49,278 nt of DNA from an uncultured Nitrosomonas sp. (GCA_949281375.1 CASDLT010000008.1:1-49278), one strand, 5' to 3'; counted from the first letter of the stretch, positions 25,925-37,059 are shown. A program made the numbers and translations. Notes: generated by a model not told the origin, from the sequence alone.

Positions 25925-26443
25925 CTAGTTCTTTAGCATGAGTGCACTAGTACGTTCCGTCCATTCATTCACGCCCCCTTGTACTATTTCTACCAGTTGC
26001 ACTTCGACTTCTGAAATATGCTCGATTTTCCCAAAGTTCTGACCTAAATAACTGCCTTTCTTAACACGATGAAGCGTACCTTCCGGAGACTTAATCAAAG
26101 CAAAAATCAAGTCATCCTGCTGAAGTGATCCTACCATTGACAGGCTCTCCAGGGAGTAAGACTCCAGTGCTTCCTTGCTGCGATTTAAATCAGGTTGAAT
26201 GCCACTCATCGCGCTGTGTGCTTGATCATTTTTACGTGGCAGGAACGGATTGGGTATATCGAATGCTTGGTAGGTAAAATTCTTATAGGGTCTGACTTTA
26301 GGCAATGGATCAATCTTTCCCTGCAATCCATTGCCGGAATCCTGGATGAAGGACTCCAGATCACTATAATCATTCTGACTACAAGCCGTTATCATTATCA
26401 AAGAAATAATAAGTAGTACTAGTAGGAATAACCGTTGCATCAT
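25925..26443 (-). CDS. pilP: Type IV pilus inner-membrane lipoprotein
   Basis: The 172-aa protein has a lipoprotein signal with the lipobox ITAC at about residue 21, so it is anchored in the inner membrane facing the periplasm. FDIPNPFLPRK is typical of the linker and the C-terminal half forms the beta-sandwich homology region that contacts PilQ (KSPEGTLHRVKKGSYLGQNFG). It bridges PilN/PilO to the secretin. It lies 25 bp before pilQ and 3 bp after pilO. Confidence 0.94.
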   Translation of the reverse strand: MMQRLFLLVLLIISLIMITACSQNDYSDLESFIQDSGNGLQGKIDPLPKVRPYKNFTYQAFDIPNPFLPRKNDQAHSAMSGIQPDLNRSKEALESYSLESLSMVGSLQQDDLIFALIKSPEGTLHRVKKGSYLGQNFGKIEHISEVEVQLVEIVQGGVNEWTERTSALMLKN

Positions 26444-26446
26444 AAT

Positions 26447-27064
26447 TCATTTTCCTCCAGCCTGCTTCGTTATTTCTTCTTCATCCAAATAACGAAAAGT
26501 CTTTGCAACTGCGTCCAGTGTTAGCTTTCCATCATCATTTCCAGGAGCAATATTAATATCATTCAAGGTGACAATCCGTGGTAATTGTGCAACATCACTC
26601 GCAAATGCGCCAATATCGTGATATTCGCCGATCACTCGAATGGTTATCGGCAACTCTGCATAGAATGCCTTTAATGTTTCATGTTCAGCCGGCTTGAATA
26701 ATTCGAACTGCAGCCCTCGTCCTAAACCCGCTTGATTGATATCGACAAGTAAGGCCTCCATTTCGGATTTGTCGGGTAATTGCCGCAGAAGCGCACCTAA
26801 TGAATATTCAATTTCCTTTAACTGTTCTCTCAACGCGGGAAGATTGACGGCGCTTTTCTTCTTTGCCAGATAGGTTGCTTTCAATGTTTCTTCCTGAGTC
26901 TGAGCATTTTCTAGCTCCAATACCTGATCTTTCCAGATAAAGAAATATCCTGAGCACAGGATGCCGATAAAGAGAATGACCAAAGCACCTCGTTTGAATG
27001 CAGGAGGCCAATTGCCGATATTATTGACATCAAGCTGGCGTAGTTCTTCCATCCATGTATTCAT
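26447..27064 (-). CDS. pilO: Type IV pilus alignment protein
   Basis: The 205-aa protein has one membrane helix at about 26-46 (RGALVILFIGILCSGYFFIW), a periplasmic coiled coil (about 50-95) and a ferredoxin-like domain containing the GRGLQFELFKP segment. It forms heterodimers with PilN that link the cytoplasmic PilM to PilP. Length and architecture are normal for the family. It lies 40 bp after pilN. Confidence 0.94.
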   Translation of the reverse strand: MNTWMEELRQLDVNNIGNWPPAFKRGALVILFIGILCSGYFFIWKDQVLELENAQTQEETLKATYLAKKKSAVNLPALREQLKEIEYSLGALLRQLPDKSEMEALLVDINQAGLGRGLQFELFKPAEHETLKAFYAELPITIRVIGEYHDIGAFASDVAQLPRIVTLNDINIAPGNDDGKLTLDAVAKTFRYLDEEEITKQAGGK

Positions 27065-27104
27065 CGCGCTATCTTCTCAGTTTGATTTCAATCGATTAAA
27101 AAAA

Positions 27105-27662
27105 TCATGATTCATCAACTGCTGCCTGTTTAAGTTTGACCCGCATATTGAATTCATTCTGGCGAGAACTGTTCACTGTAGTGGCCTTGATTTCGATCAA
27201 TATCGCCGATTGAAGATAAGGTGAAGATTCCAAATTACGCATCAACGTAGAAACCCAGGCGTTTGATTGCGCGTACCCGACCAGGCTGATATCCCGGTCG
27301 ACTTGTTTGACGCTTCGTAAATACACGCCGTCAGGCAATAGTCTTACCAGTTGATCGAGAAGATGAACAACTTCAGACCGGCTGTGTTGTAACGTTTCGA
27401 CGATCTGTTTACGAGATAACAACTCCTGCGTACGCGTCTTGATTTCGCGTATCTCTGCAATCTCCTTATCTAGCGCGGCTGTCTGATCGGTGATGTATTG
27501 ATTTCGGCCATTCTGATAGGCAATCTCCCCGTCAATGTATGTGTAGATACTCCACACTACAGCGGCGCCCAAGAAACCAACAATGCCAGCCAGAATGGCA
27601 ATCTGTTGTTGTAACGCTTTGCGTTTTAGTTCACGATGAGGAAGTAAATTGATACGTATCAT
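27105..27662 (-). CDS. pilN: Type IV pilus assembly protein
   Basis: The 185-aa protein opens MIRINLLPHRELKR, the conserved PilN motif that binds PilM in the cytoplasm. A membrane helix follows (about 22-45), then a coiled coil and a periplasmic domain with LLPDGVYLRSV. It starts 4 bp inside the end of pilM. The partner PilO is next. Confidence 0.96.
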   Translation of the reverse strand: MIRINLLPHRELKRKALQQQIAILAGIVGFLGAAVVWSIYTYIDGEIAYQNGRNQYITDQTAALDKEIAEIREIKTRTQELLSRKQIVETLQHSRSEVVHLLDQLVRLLPDGVYLRSVKQVDRDISLVGYAQSNAWVSTLMRNLESSPYLQSAILIEIKATTVNSSRQNEFNMRVKLKQAAVDES

Positions 27663-28786
27663 GATGGGTCAAAGCTGCGTAAGGCGAGGCCACATGCGAT
27701 CAATAATGCAGGCGCATCCAAATTGAGCTGTTTGGGAATAATTCGGCCCGACAGTTCCATTGTGGAAAATGGATTCACAATAAACGTACTCACCTGCGTA
27801 CGCGAAGCAATAATCTCTTTCAGACCCGGAATAACCGCACAACCGCCCGCAATGAAGATATAGTTGACTTCAGTGTATTGAGTCGATGTGTAGAAAAATT
27901 GGATGGCTCGCATCACTTCGATTGCCATCGTTTCACAAAATGGCTGCAAAACCTCGGTTTTATAACTATCAGGTAATTTTCCATTTTTCTTGGCGGCTTC
28001 TGATTCTTCTGACGATAGATTAAATTGATTGCTGATTTCTTGCGTTAATTGATTGCCTCCGAAAGGCTGATCTCTTGTATACATTTGTTCACCATTATGA
28101 AAGACATTGATTTTCATGACGGTGGAGCCAATATCCACGAGCGCGATGACTTGATTTTTGCCACCTTCAGGCAGTTGGCTCAGTGTAAGCTCGAATGCAG
28201 CTTGTGCAGCATAGGACTCGACATCCATTACGATCGCTTTGAGTCCAGCAGATAAGGCTGCGGCAACACGATCTTCAACTTTCTCTTTGCGCGAAGCGGC
28301 AATGAGTACCTCCACTTCATCGGCGCCGTCCGAAACAGGCTTGACGATCTGAAAATCCAGATCGATTTCATCTAATGGAAAAGGAATATATTGACTGGCC
28401 TCATTCTCGACCTGAAAGATAAGATCATCTTCCCGTTGACCCGCAGGAACAATAATTTTCTTGGTGATTACATCAGTCACCGGTAATGCCAACGCAACAT
28501 TCTTGCGCCGAGTACCCATGCGCTTCCACCCCCGCTGCATGCAGTCGCTGACCACCTCTAGATTAACGATGCCGCCTTCCAGCATAGCATCATCGGGCAA
28601 AGGCTCAATAGCATAGCGCTCGATGCGGTAAGTTTGATTTCCTTTGTTTGACATCGACAACTCAACCATTTTCACTGATGAAGAACTAATATCCACCCCA
28701 ATTAGATGAGGCGATTTCATCTTCAGAAAATCCAGGTTGAGATCAAATTTTTCCTTGAACATTGGTTTATTTGAAGCGATACTCAC
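27659..28786 (-). CDS. pilM: Type IV pilus assembly ATP-binding protein
   Basis: The 375-aa actin-like cytoplasmic protein has the phosphate-1 motif LIGVDISSSSVKMVEL near residue 30, ALVDIGSTVMKINVFHNG as phosphate-2 and IFIAGGCAVIPGLKEII as the adenosine motif. It binds the PilN N-terminus. The first in-frame start is GTG 28786; ATG 28762 (MFKEKF) gives a product nearer the usual length, and neither has a clear ribosome binding site. It is the first gene of pilMNOPQ and diverges from mrcA, as in many proteobacteria. Confidence 0.95.
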   Translation of the reverse strand: MSIASNKPMFKEKFDLNLDFLKMKSPHLIGVDISSSSVKMVELSMSNKGNQTYRIERYAIEPLPDDAMLEGGIVNLEVVSDCMQRGWKRMGTRRKNVALALPVTDVITKKIIVPAGQREDDLIFQVENEASQYIPFPLDEIDLDFQIVKPVSDGADEVEVLIAASRKEKVEDRVAAALSAGLKAIVMDVESYAAQAAFELTLSQLPEGGKNQVIALVDIGSTVMKINVFHNGEQMYTRDQPFGGNQLTQEISNQFNLSSEESEAAKKNGKLPDSYKTEVLQPFCETMAIEVMRAIQFFYTSTQYTEVNYIFIAGGCAVIPGLKEIIASRTQVSTFIVNPFSTMELSGRIIPKQLNLDAPALLIACGLALRSFDPS

Positions 28787-28978
28787 AAGATATACGTTAA
28801 ATTACCCATGGAATACCAAATCTAGGTAAACTATCTGCCATTTATTTCATGGAATATTGAATTAAACAGTCAGACTGGATTCTGACAGAATTAATAAAAT
28901 CTCATCCGCAGAAAAACGGTATTTATTGCCCCTATAACTCTGAATTAACGCTTCTATTCTTTAATTGACCCCACATTC

Positions 28979-31303
28979 ATGTTAGCCCGCTGGTTGTATT
29001 ACTTGTTTGTCTTTTTGTCTGCATTAGGTTTGATTGGTGTTTTATTAGCGGGATTCGCTGCGCTGGTCATCTATTCCAATCTCCCTTCCCTGGATACATT
29101 GACTGACTATCGACCTAAAATACCGTTACGGATATATAGTGACGAAGGTCTTTTAATCGGGGAATTTGGTGCTGAACGGCGCAATGTTGTAAAAATCTCT
29201 GAGGTACCCGAACACCTCAAAAACGCCATCCTTGCAGCCGAAGATGATCGTTTCTATGAACATGGCGGTGTCGATTATGTGGGCGTGTTGCGCGCCGCTT
29301 ATTCCAATTTCTCGGCAGGCAGTGTCCGGCAAGGTGCAAGCACCATTACTATGCAAGTCGCTCGGAATTTTTTTCTGACCCGGGAAAAAACACTTACCCG
29401 GAAATTCAGCGAGGCGCTGCTGGCCTTTAAAATTGAGCATAACCTTAGCAAGGATAAAATCCTGGAGCTATACATCAATCAAATTTACCTCGGACAGCGC
29501 AGCTATGGTTTTGCAGCTGCAGCTGATACTTATTTTGGAAAATCACTGCAAAACATCAACATGGCTGAAGCAGCGCTGTTAGCCGGCTTACCCAAAGCAC
29601 CCTCGAGCTACAATCCAATCAGCAATCCCAAGCGCGCAAAAAGCCGGCAACTTTATGTACTTGGCAGATTACACAAGCTTAATCACATTTCAAATGAAGA
29701 AATGCGGGAATTGGAAAAACAGCCAATACCCGTCAAAAAGCAATCTAAGGTTTTTGCGATTCCTGCAGATTATGTTGCCGAGATGATTCGTCAGGTCATT
29801 TATGACCGCTATCAAGAAGAGGCTTATAGCAAGGGTATCAAGGTCTACACCACAATTCGCCAGATCGACCAAGAAACCGCTTCACAAGCCTTACGAAAAA
29901 ATGTTTTGGAGTTCGATAAACGCAATGGTTACCGTGGCCCCGAAGCGTATATTGATCTGGCGAAACATGGACTCAATCAAGAGAAAACGCTGGACGACAT
30001 ATTGGATGAAATAAGCGATATTGACGATATTTTTCCTGCTATTGTACTTTCAGCAAAACCAAATGCAGTGCAGGCTTATCGAAAAGGCGGTGAGATTATT
30101 GAAATTACCGGTGAAGGTCTGAAATTTGCACAGAAATCATTAGCAGTCAAAAAAGAACCCGGAAAAAAATACATCAGCCCGGGCGCGCTTATCCGTATAC
30201 ACAAAGATAAGAAAAACCTCTGGCACATCGTGCAGCTACCTGAAATCGAAGCCGCGCTTGTTTCGTTGGATCCCAGTGATGGTGCGATTCATGCACTCAT
30301 TGGCGGATTCGATTTTCAGAAAAACCAATTCAATCATGTCACTCAGGCTTGGCGGCAACCAGGCTCGAGCTTCAAGCCGTTCATTTACTCTGCAGCTTTG
30401 GAAAAAGGCTTTACACCCGCCACAATCATCAATGATGCACCGCTCTCATTCAGTGCCACCCAAACGGGTAGTCAACTATGGGAGCCCAAAAATTTCGATG
30501 GAAAATTCGAAGGCCCGATGCGCATGCGTACAGCTTTGGCAAAATCAAAAAATTTAGTTTCCATTAGAATACTGCAAGCTATCGGTATTCAATACGCCCA
30601 GGATTACATCACCCGCTTCGGTTTTGACGCTAACCGTCATCCTGCCTATTTACCGATGGCGCTGGGTTCTGGCTCGGTTACACCCATGCAAATGGCTGTT
30701 GGATATTCAGTATTTGCCAACGGCGGCTATCGGATTGCTCCTTATCTGATCAAGAGCATCGAAGATGAGAAAGGCAACATTCTCGAGCAGTTCAAGCCGG
30801 TATCAATCTCAAATGGAGCCAAGCGCGTGATTGATCCCCGGAACGCTTTCCTCATGACCAGCATGATGCAAGATGTGATCAATTATGGTACTGCTACGAA
30901 GGCAAAACAATTGGGAAGAAACGATCTGGCGGGCAAGACAGGCACCACAAATAATTTTGTCGATGCCTGGTTCTGTGGTTTTCAAAAAGATCTCGTCACG
31001 ATCGCATGGATGGGATATGACGAGCCAAAATCACTTGGTAAAAATGAGACAGGAGGGCGAGTCGCATTACCTATTTGGATGGATTATATGGCTCCCATCT
31101 TAAAAAGCATTCCGGTGGCGGAATATACCCCACCCCAAGGAATTCTGGCAGCCAAGATCAATTCGGCCACAGGATTTAGAGATTCCTCCGGGGGAGTCAC
31201 TGAATACTTCTTCAGTGAACAACTCCCACCGATTTCAGACCCGTCTCCCCCCGTGGATAATTCACCTAAAATGACGAGAGATCTTAGAGATCAATTATTT
31301 TAA
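28979..31303 (+). CDS. mrcA: Penicillin-binding protein 1A (class A, bifunctional)
   Basis: The 774-aa enzyme polymerises and cross-links peptidoglycan at the inner membrane. A membrane anchor lies at about 7-35. The glycosyltransferase domain (about 55-230) has the catalytic Glu88 in AAEDDRFYEHGG and QGASTITMQVARNFFLTREK. The transpeptidase domain has the active Ser463 in PGSSFKPF, the SxN motif with Ser523 (SKNLVS) and the KTG motif at Lys653 (GKTGTTNN). An OB-like insert lies between the domains (about 330-400). It diverges from pilM and meets hemB tail to tail with only 2 bp between stops. Confidence 0.96.
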   Translation: MLARWLYYLFVFLSALGLIGVLLAGFAALVIYSNLPSLDTLTDYRPKIPLRIYSDEGLLIGEFGAERRNVVKISEVPEHLKNAILAAEDDRFYEHGGVDYVGVLRAAYSNFSAGSVRQGASTITMQVARNFFLTREKTLTRKFSEALLAFKIEHNLSKDKILELYINQIYLGQRSYGFAAAADTYFGKSLQNINMAEAALLAGLPKAPSSYNPISNPKRAKSRQLYVLGRLHKLNHISNEEMRELEKQPIPVKKQSKVFAIPADYVAEMIRQVIYDRYQEEAYSKGIKVYTTIRQIDQETASQALRKNVLEFDKRNGYRGPEAYIDLAKHGLNQEKTLDDILDEISDIDDIFPAIVLSAKPNAVQAYRKGGEIIEITGEGLKFAQKSLAVKKEPGKKYISPGALIRIHKDKKNLWHIVQLPEIEAALVSLDPSDGAIHALIGGFDFQKNQFNHVTQAWRQPGSSFKPFIYSAALEKGFTPATIINDAPLSFSATQTGSQLWEPKNFDGKFEGPMRMRTALAKSKNLVSIRILQAIGIQYAQDYITRFGFDANRHPAYLPMALGSGSVTPMQMAVGYSVFANGGYRIAPYLIKSIEDEKGNILEQFKPVSISNGAKRVIDPRNAFLMTSMMQDVINYGTATKAKQLGRNDLAGKTGTTNNFVDAWFCGFQKDLVTIAWMGYDEPKSLGKNETGGRVALPIWMDYMAPILKSIPVAEYTPPQGILAAKINSATGFRDSSGGVTEYFFSEQLPPISDPSPPVDNSPKMTRDLRDQLF

Positions 31304-31305
31304 TA

Positions 31306-32386
<1,081 letters not shown>

Positions 32387-32390
32387 TACA

Positions 32391-32495
32391 GGGACGTCTT
32401 GATCGTGTCCCCTGTCTTCCCTCCCTGAGACAGGACCTTAAGTGATATTAAGGCATCTCCCCCCGGTTTTACTCCCCTTTAACCGGGGGTTTTTT
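32391..32495 (+). ncRNA. Candidate trans-acting small RNA with C-rich loops
   Basis: About 105 nt fold into four consecutive stems: GGGAC/GTCCC (32391-32395 with 32407-32411, extendable by G-U pairs), CCTGTCT/AGACAGG (32411-32417 with 32428-32434), CCTTAA/TTAAGG (32436-32441 with 32448-32453) and the terminator stem. The second loop is TCCCTCCCTG, and CTCCCC occurs before and inside the last hairpin. These could pair with Shine-Dalgarno sequences. No reading frame of note is present. The gene is on the plus strand between hemB and engB, both transcribed from the minus strand, so it is not a leader of either. It matches no RNA family I recognise. Confidence 0.6.
32460..32495 (+). terminator. 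Rho-independent terminator of the candidate small RNA
   Basis: CCCCCGGTT (32460-32468) pairs with AACCGGGGG (32481-32489) and is followed by six T (32490-32495). The T-run exists only on the plus strand side, so it does not serve engB on the minus strand; no plus-strand protein gene ends nearby. Confidence 0.88.
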
Positions 32496-32547
32496 ATTCC
32501 CTGTCAAAAACAGCTATATACGTAATTCACGTGCATGTGCGAGTTTT

Positions 32548-33144
32548 TCATTTGCACACTAGCCATTCATTAATGAGAGTATTCGCTTCTTCAACTCCGG
32601 TCGCTTTCAAGCTTGAGAATAATTGAATGCTGCAATGAGGGTAAGTCTCTTCAACAAATAAAGAGACCTGATCTAAGGTCCTATGAGCTTGCTGTTTGCT
32701 TAATTTATCCGCTTTAGTCAATAAAATATGAATTGCTTTCCCCGTGGGCGAAAACCAGTCAAGCATTTGAATATCAAGTACTTGAAGAGGATGACGAATA
32801 TCCATGATAAGTATCATCCCTTTCAAAGATTGACGAGTTTGTAAGTATTTACTTAACAAATTATGCCAATGATGTCGGATAGCAATCGGAACGTTGGCAT
32901 ATCCATAGCCAGGCAAATCAACAAGATAATTTCCAGAATTTAATTTAAAAAAATTAATGTGTTGAGTTCGTCCCGGTGTTTTGCTGACGAAAGCCAAGCG
33001 GTTTCTGTTTGCAAGAGTATTAATGGCACTTGATTTTCCGGCATTTGAACGACCTGCAAATGCGATCTCAATTCCATTATGTTCTGGCAAATCTTTAAGT
33101 TGATTCACCGATGTAAAGAAAGCAGCATTATGCAAATGAGCCAT
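32548..33144 (-). CDS. engB: Ribosome biogenesis GTP-binding protein YihA/YsxC
   Basis: The 198-aa GTPase assists large-subunit assembly. G1 is [12 protein letters not shown], the G2 region has [12 protein letters not shown]3 is DLPGYGYA and G4 is LTKADK. All switch residues are present. Its start overlaps the coaX stop by one base (TGATG). It is the last gene of birA-coaX-engB. Confidence 0.96.
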   Translation of the reverse strand: MAHLHNAAFFTSVNQLKDLPEHNGIEIAFAGRSNAGKSSAINTLANRNRLAFVSKTPGRTQHINFFKLNSGNYLVDLPGYGYANVPIAIRHHWHNLLSKYLQTRQSLKGMILIMDIRHPLQVLDIQMLDWFSPTGKAIHILLTKADKLSKQQAHRTLDQVSLFVEETYPHCSIQLFSSLKATGVEEANTLINEWLVCK

Positions 33145-33914
33145 CAGTTTGAATATTCGATGAAATGCTCTTCATTCTGGGCAAGATCTTGAGCAATGAT
33201 AACCAATCCATCCATGACCAAATTTTCAACATGTGTGAATGAAATCTTAAGATAAGAAATCAATTGATATGCGCCCCCGCCGCTTATAATGCAATTTCCA
33301 ATGGATGAATTATGCTGTGAAATCAGTCTATGCATTCGCTCGATAGCGCCAAGCAAACCTTGAATAATGCCGCTGTGAATTGCATCATTAGTGTTTCTCG
33401 GAAAAGAATGATAATCAGCGGGGAGAGTGCACGTCAATTGAGTTTCTGCTCTTAACCCATTCAGCATGGCATAAAACCCAGGTATTATAATTCCTCCTAG
33501 AAAATGACCGGAAGCAGATAACGCATCAACAGTCATTGCAGTTCCCACGTTGACAACAATGCAGCTATCTTTCTGAAGCTGTCGTGCAGCAATCAATGCG
33601 GCCCATCGATCGCAGCCTAATTGAGAAGGCTCAGAATATTCATTCGTGACACCACATTGAAATGATTGAGCCAAAATCCAATACGGTTTAACGCACCATA
33701 TAGAAGTTAACATACTAAGTTTATTACGAATGCTTTCACTGGAAACATGCGAAATCACAATAATATCGGGGACTGGTAAATTATAGAAAACATCATCCAT
33801 CGCCAAGAATTGACTGTGGCAGATCTTTTCTTTCAAAACCCAATTACCGTTATGCAAACCCCATTTCACAAAGGTATTACCAGAATCAATCACCAATACT
33901 TTAATTGACGACAT
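33144..33914 (-). CDS. coaX: Type III pantothenate kinase
   Basis: The 256-aa enzyme phosphorylates pantothenate in the first step of coenzyme A synthesis. The phosphate-binding motif is [13 protein letters not shown], followed by [12 protein letters not shown] and [20 protein letters not shown], with Asp and Thr residues typical of the ASKHA-fold CoaX. I choose ATG 33914 since the motif starts right after it; an upstream start at 33938 would add 8 residues. It overlaps the end of birA by 14 bp, as is common for this pair. Confidence 0.94.
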   Translation of the reverse strand: MSSIKVLVIDSGNTFVKWGLHNGNWVLKEKICHSQFLAMDDVFYNLPVPDIIVISHVSSESIRNKLSMLTSIWCVKPYWILAQSFQCGVTNEYSEPSQLGCDRWAALIAARQLQKDSCIVVNVGTAMTVDALSASGHFLGGIIIPGFYAMLNGLRAETQLTCTLPADYHSFPRNTNDAIHSGIIQGLLGAIERMHRLISQHNSSIGNCIISGGGAYQLISYLKISFTHVENLVMDGLVIIAQDLAQNEEHFIEYSN

Positions 33915-34911
33915 GTTTGATACGTATAGACACGTCACCTACATGAAATGCCTGTACCCCTTTATCAGTGAGCAAACGAAGAGCACCATCTTTTCCAATT
34001 CCACTAACAATTCCCTCGATAATAGATTGATCAGGTAAGGTTAAAAAAATATTTTTTCCTTCGAACGCATGAGAATTGACCCATTCATCTTTGAAATAAT
34101 TGAAACCATGGTTTTCAAAATCCACCAAAATTCTATGCAGTTCAACCAGTAAGCTACCACAAAAAGAATTTCGGTCAATATTTTTTCCAGAAAGGGTATA
34201 TAAATCAGATGCACATTGTTCGATACAGGCTCTAACTTCCCTATTAGGTAGAAAATTTATTCCTATACCTATGACAGCATAAGATAAACAACTCGTTATG
34301 GATCGAAAGTCTATCAAAATTCCAGCGATCTTTTGATAGTGAGTGACGGAAATAATGTCATTAGGCCATTTAAGTTTTAAATTAAAAATTGAAAATAAAT
34401 TTAAAGTCCGCAGGAGGGCCAGTCCAATGACCAAACTTAAACCGTTTAAAGTTGAAATATTCTGATTAAACCAACGCCCAACAGAAAAGGTAAGACTATC
34501 GCCAAGGCCGCTATACCACCGTCGATTAAATCGACCTCGACCACAAATTTGCAGTTCAGCGATTACAACAGATGTTTTGAAACGATGTAATGGAACATTC
34601 GAATTTAGAATCTTGAATTGGTTGAGAAGAAGATTATTCGTCGAGTCTGTGACATCCATTATTATCACATCATAACAGGCTTCAGAAAGCCCTTCAGTCT
34701 TGAGAATAAGTTGAGAATCTAACCATTGAACGGGATCTATCCAGCGATAGTTATCATATTGATTGGATAAGTTAATGCGGAATGAAGCTATATCATCTAA
34801 TGCACTATAAATATCGCTACAAGAACAATTTAAGTGTGCAGAAATTGAAGTGATCGAGTGCGTTTGACTATCACTCAGCAAACGAAGGATGGGAAATACC
34901 AAAAAATGCAT
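33901..34911 (-). CDS. birA: Biotin-protein ligase with N-terminal winged helix
   Basis: The 336-aa protein attaches biotin to carboxyl carrier protein. The N-terminal 65 residues (ILRLLSDSQTHSITSISAHL ...) form a winged helix like that of the E. coli repressor-ligase. The catalytic domain has DSTNNLL, the biotin-binding GRGRFNRRWYS, LKWPNDI and KIAGILIDF; the C-terminal SH3-like domain contains GIGKDGALRLLTDKGVQAF. Repression of bio genes is possible, though no classical operator is seen at bioB. ATG 34911 has no ribosome binding site and sits beside a hairpin. Confidence 0.94.
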   Translation of the reverse strand: MHFLVFPILRLLSDSQTHSITSISAHLNCSCSDIYSALDDIASFRINLSNQYDNYRWIDPVQWLDSQLILKTEGLSEACYDVIIMDVTDSTNNLLLNQFKILNSNVPLHRFKTSVVIAELQICGRGRFNRRWYSGLGDSLTFSVGRWFNQNISTLNGLSLVIGLALLRTLNLFSIFNLKLKWPNDIISVTHYQKIAGILIDFRSITSCLSYAVIGIGINFLPNREVRACIEQCASDLYTLSGKNIDRNSFCGSLLVELHRILVDFENHGFNYFKDEWVNSHAFEGKNIFLTLPDQSIIEGIVSGIGKDGALRLLTDKGVQAFHVGDVSIRIKHVVN

Positions 34912-34914
34912 AAA

Positions 34915-34942
34915 GTAGGACTCTGAACAAAAAGAATCCTAC
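34915..34942 (-). terminator. Hairpin between rplQ and birA, possible terminator
   Basis: On the minus strand, GTAGGATTCT pairs with AGAGTCCTAC (one G-U pair) and is followed by TTT. It lies 47 bp after the rplQ stop and only 3 bp before the birA ATG, so it may end the ribosomal transcript or control birA translation. Confidence 0.5.
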
Positions 34943-34988
34943 ACTTTAAGGTACAATAACCAGGATAGTAGTATCTTCAAAGATGCTT

Positions 34989-35393
34989 CTATGAGTTGCT
35001 TTGATCAGTTTCAGATTTTAAATCAGCTATTTTCTCAGGACTGTCTACTAATTGGACGAGTGCCATAGGCGCATTATCGCCTTTCCGAAAGCCAAATTTA
35101 AGAATCCTAACGTAACCACCTGGTCGAGTCATATAACGTGGGCCTAACTCTGAGAAAAGTTTAACAACATTCTCTCTATCACGTAATTTATTGAATGCTA
35201 ATCTTTTATTGGAAAGTGAAGAATCTTTGCCAAGGGTAATGACAGGCTCAACATATCTGCGTAATTCTTTGGCTTTAGGCAAGGTAGTTTTTATTAACTC
35301 ATGTCGTAATAATGAGTTTGTCATATTTCGAAACATCGCTTTACGATGACTACTTGTTCTGTTTAATTTTCTTAAAGCGTTATTGTGGCGCAT
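34989..35393 (-). CDS. rplQ: Ribosomal protein L17
   Basis: The 134-aa protein of the large subunit opens [20 protein letters not shown], close to the family's MRHRxxxRKLxRxxx[22 protein letters not shown] is the conserved C-terminal core, followed by a short polar tail. Its start overlaps the end of rpoA by 14 bp, so translation may be coupled. It is the last gene of the alpha cluster. Confidence 0.97.
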   Translation of the reverse strand: MRHNNALRKLNRTSSHRKAMFRNMTNSLLRHELIKTTLPKAKELRRYVEPVITLGKDSSLSNKRLAFNKLRDRENVVKLFSELGPRYMTRPGGYVRILKFGFRKGDNAPMALVQLVDSPEKIADLKSETDQSNS

Positions 35394-36384
35394 GGTTTAA
35401 ATCCTTTGATATATTTTCAAGATTTGCGGGTGGCCAATTATCTAATTTCATACCAAGAGTTAGTTCCCTAGCCGCAAGAACTTCCTTAATTTCATTCAGT
35501 GATTTTCTACCTAAATTGGGTGTACGTAATAATTCCGCTTCGGTTCTTTGAATCAAATCGCCAATGTAATATATATTTTCTACTTTCAGACAATTTGCAG
35601 ATCTGACTGTGAGCTCTAAATCGTCAACAGGTCTTAATAAAATAGGATCAATCTGGGGAATCTGTGGTTGTTCTTTGGTTAACGGTGTACTTTCAAGATC
35701 CGCAAATACGGATAATTGTTGTACTAGAACTCGCGCAGCGAAGCGAATGGCTTCTTCAGGATCAACCACCCCATTCGTTTCTAAATCCATTACAAGTTTA
35801 TCCAGATCAGTTCTCTGCTCAACACGGGCACTCTCAACAGTATAACTTACTCTTTTGATGGGACTAAATGATGCATCAAGTAGTATAGTGCCAATACTTT
35901 TATCAGAATCCTTATTTCGCCTAACTGTAGCAGGAACATACCCACGACCCTTTTCAACTTTAAGTTGAATATCGATTTTTCCGCCAGTTGTTAGATGAGC
36001 GATGATGTGTTCTGGGTTCATAATTTCGACATCATGTCCAACTTCAATATCTCCAGCCGTAACTACACCTTTGCCTGATTTTTTTAGAGACAAAATAGTT
36101 TCATTGGTATTATGTAATTTAAGAACTATTCCTTTTATGTTGAGCAGAATGTCAACCACATCTTCTTGCACTCCATCAAGAGCAGAATATTCATGTACGA
36201 CACCAGCAATCTTAATTTCAGTTGGTGCATAACCAGTCATAGAAGATAATAAAATACGCCTTAAAGCATTTCCCAATGTATGCCCATACCCTCTTTCAAA
36301 AGGTTCCATGACGACTTTGGCATGTAACGGAGAAATGTTTTGAACGTCAATAATACGAGGTGTCAATAATTCATTACCTTGCAT
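35380..36384 (-). CDS. rpoA: RNA polymerase alpha subunit
   Basis: The 334-aa subunit has the N-terminal assembly domain ([21 protein letters not shown] at about 30-50) and the C-terminal domain that binds UP elements and activators (about 250-325: [37 protein letters not shown]). The frame extends to ATG 36423, but AAGGA lies 7 nt before ATG 36384 and the conserved TPRIIDVQ follows, so the shorter start is preferred. It lies 38 bp after rpsD. Confidence 0.96.
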   Translation of the reverse strand: MQGNELLTPRIIDVQNISPLHAKVVMEPFERGYGHTLGNALRRILLSSMTGYAPTEIKIAGVVHEYSALDGVQEDVVDILLNIKGIVLKLHNTNETILSLKKSGKGVVTAGDIEVGHDVEIMNPEHIIAHLTTGGKIDIQLKVEKGRGYVPATVRRNKDSDKSIGTILLDASFSPIKRVSYTVESARVEQRTDLDKLVMDLETNGVVDPEEAIRFAARVLVQQLSVFADLESTPLTKEQPQIPQIDPILLRPVDDLELTVRSANCLKVENIYYIGDLIQRTEAELLRTPNLGRKSLNEIKEVLAARELTLGMKLDNWPPANLENISKDLNHAPQ

Positions 36385-36422
36385 AGTAAGGTCCTTTGCA
36401 TTAAGCAAACCAGAAGTAATCA

Positions 36423-37049
36423 TTATTTAGAGTATAACTCTACAACCAGAGATTCATTAATTGTAGTTGATAAATCTGCACGATCTGGTTTAGCTTTAAA
36501 AGTGCCTTTCATCTCTTTGACATCCATGTCAATCCATATGGGAAAATTTCTATTGTTAGCAGAATCAAGGGCTGCTTTGATTCTTAATTGATTCTTAGCC
36601 TTGTTGGAAATTTCTATTACATCCCCAGATTTAATTTGAAATGAAGGGATATTAACGCGCTTGCCATTTACTAAAACAGCATTGTGACGCACAACTTGCC
36701 TAGCCTCAGCTCTGGAAGAGCCGAAACCCATGTGATAAGCGACATTATCCAAACGGCTTTCAAGCAATTGCAATAAGGTATCGCCTGTGACGCCTTTGCG
36801 TTTATCAGCGAGCTTGTAAATATTACGAAACTGTCTTTCTAATATGCCGTAAATCCTTCTTACTTTCTGTTTTTCACGTAATTGACCACCATAATCAGAC
36901 AATCTGCCTTTTTTCTGACCGTGTTGACCAGGGGGATAGTTGCGTCGTTCAATAGCACATTTATCACTAAAACACTTCTCACCTTTTAAAAAGAGTTTTT
37001 CTCCTTCCCGGCGACATTTTTTGCATTTAGGTTCAAGATTTCTAGCCAT
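36423..37049 (-). CDS. rpsD: Ribosomal protein S4
   Basis: The 208-aa primary 16S rRNA-binding protein starts at ATG 37049, with AGGAG 6 nt upstream. The N-terminus keeps four cysteines (CKKC ... CFSDKC), the zinc-binding form of S4. [20 protein letters not shown] and [12 protein letters not shown] form the S4 RNA-binding domain. In E. coli S4 represses the alpha operon; whether that holds here is not shown. Confidence 0.97.
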   Translation of the reverse strand: MARNLEPKCKKCRREGEKLFLKGEKCFSDKCAIERRNYPPGQHGQKKGRLSDYGGQLREKQKVRRIYGILERQFRNIYKLADKRKGVTGDTLLQLLESRLDNVAYHMGFGSSRAEARQVVRHNAVLVNGKRVNIPSFQIKSGDVIEISNKAKNQLRIKAALDSANNRNFPIWIDMDVKEMKGTFKAKPDRADLSTTINESLVVELYSK

Positions 37050-37059
37050 AACTATCTCC

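Noticed and set aside
32460..32495. Terminator hairpin as the end of engB on the minus strand
   Set aside because: Read on the minus strand the stem is followed by GGAGATG rather than a T-run; the T-run exists only on the plus strand.
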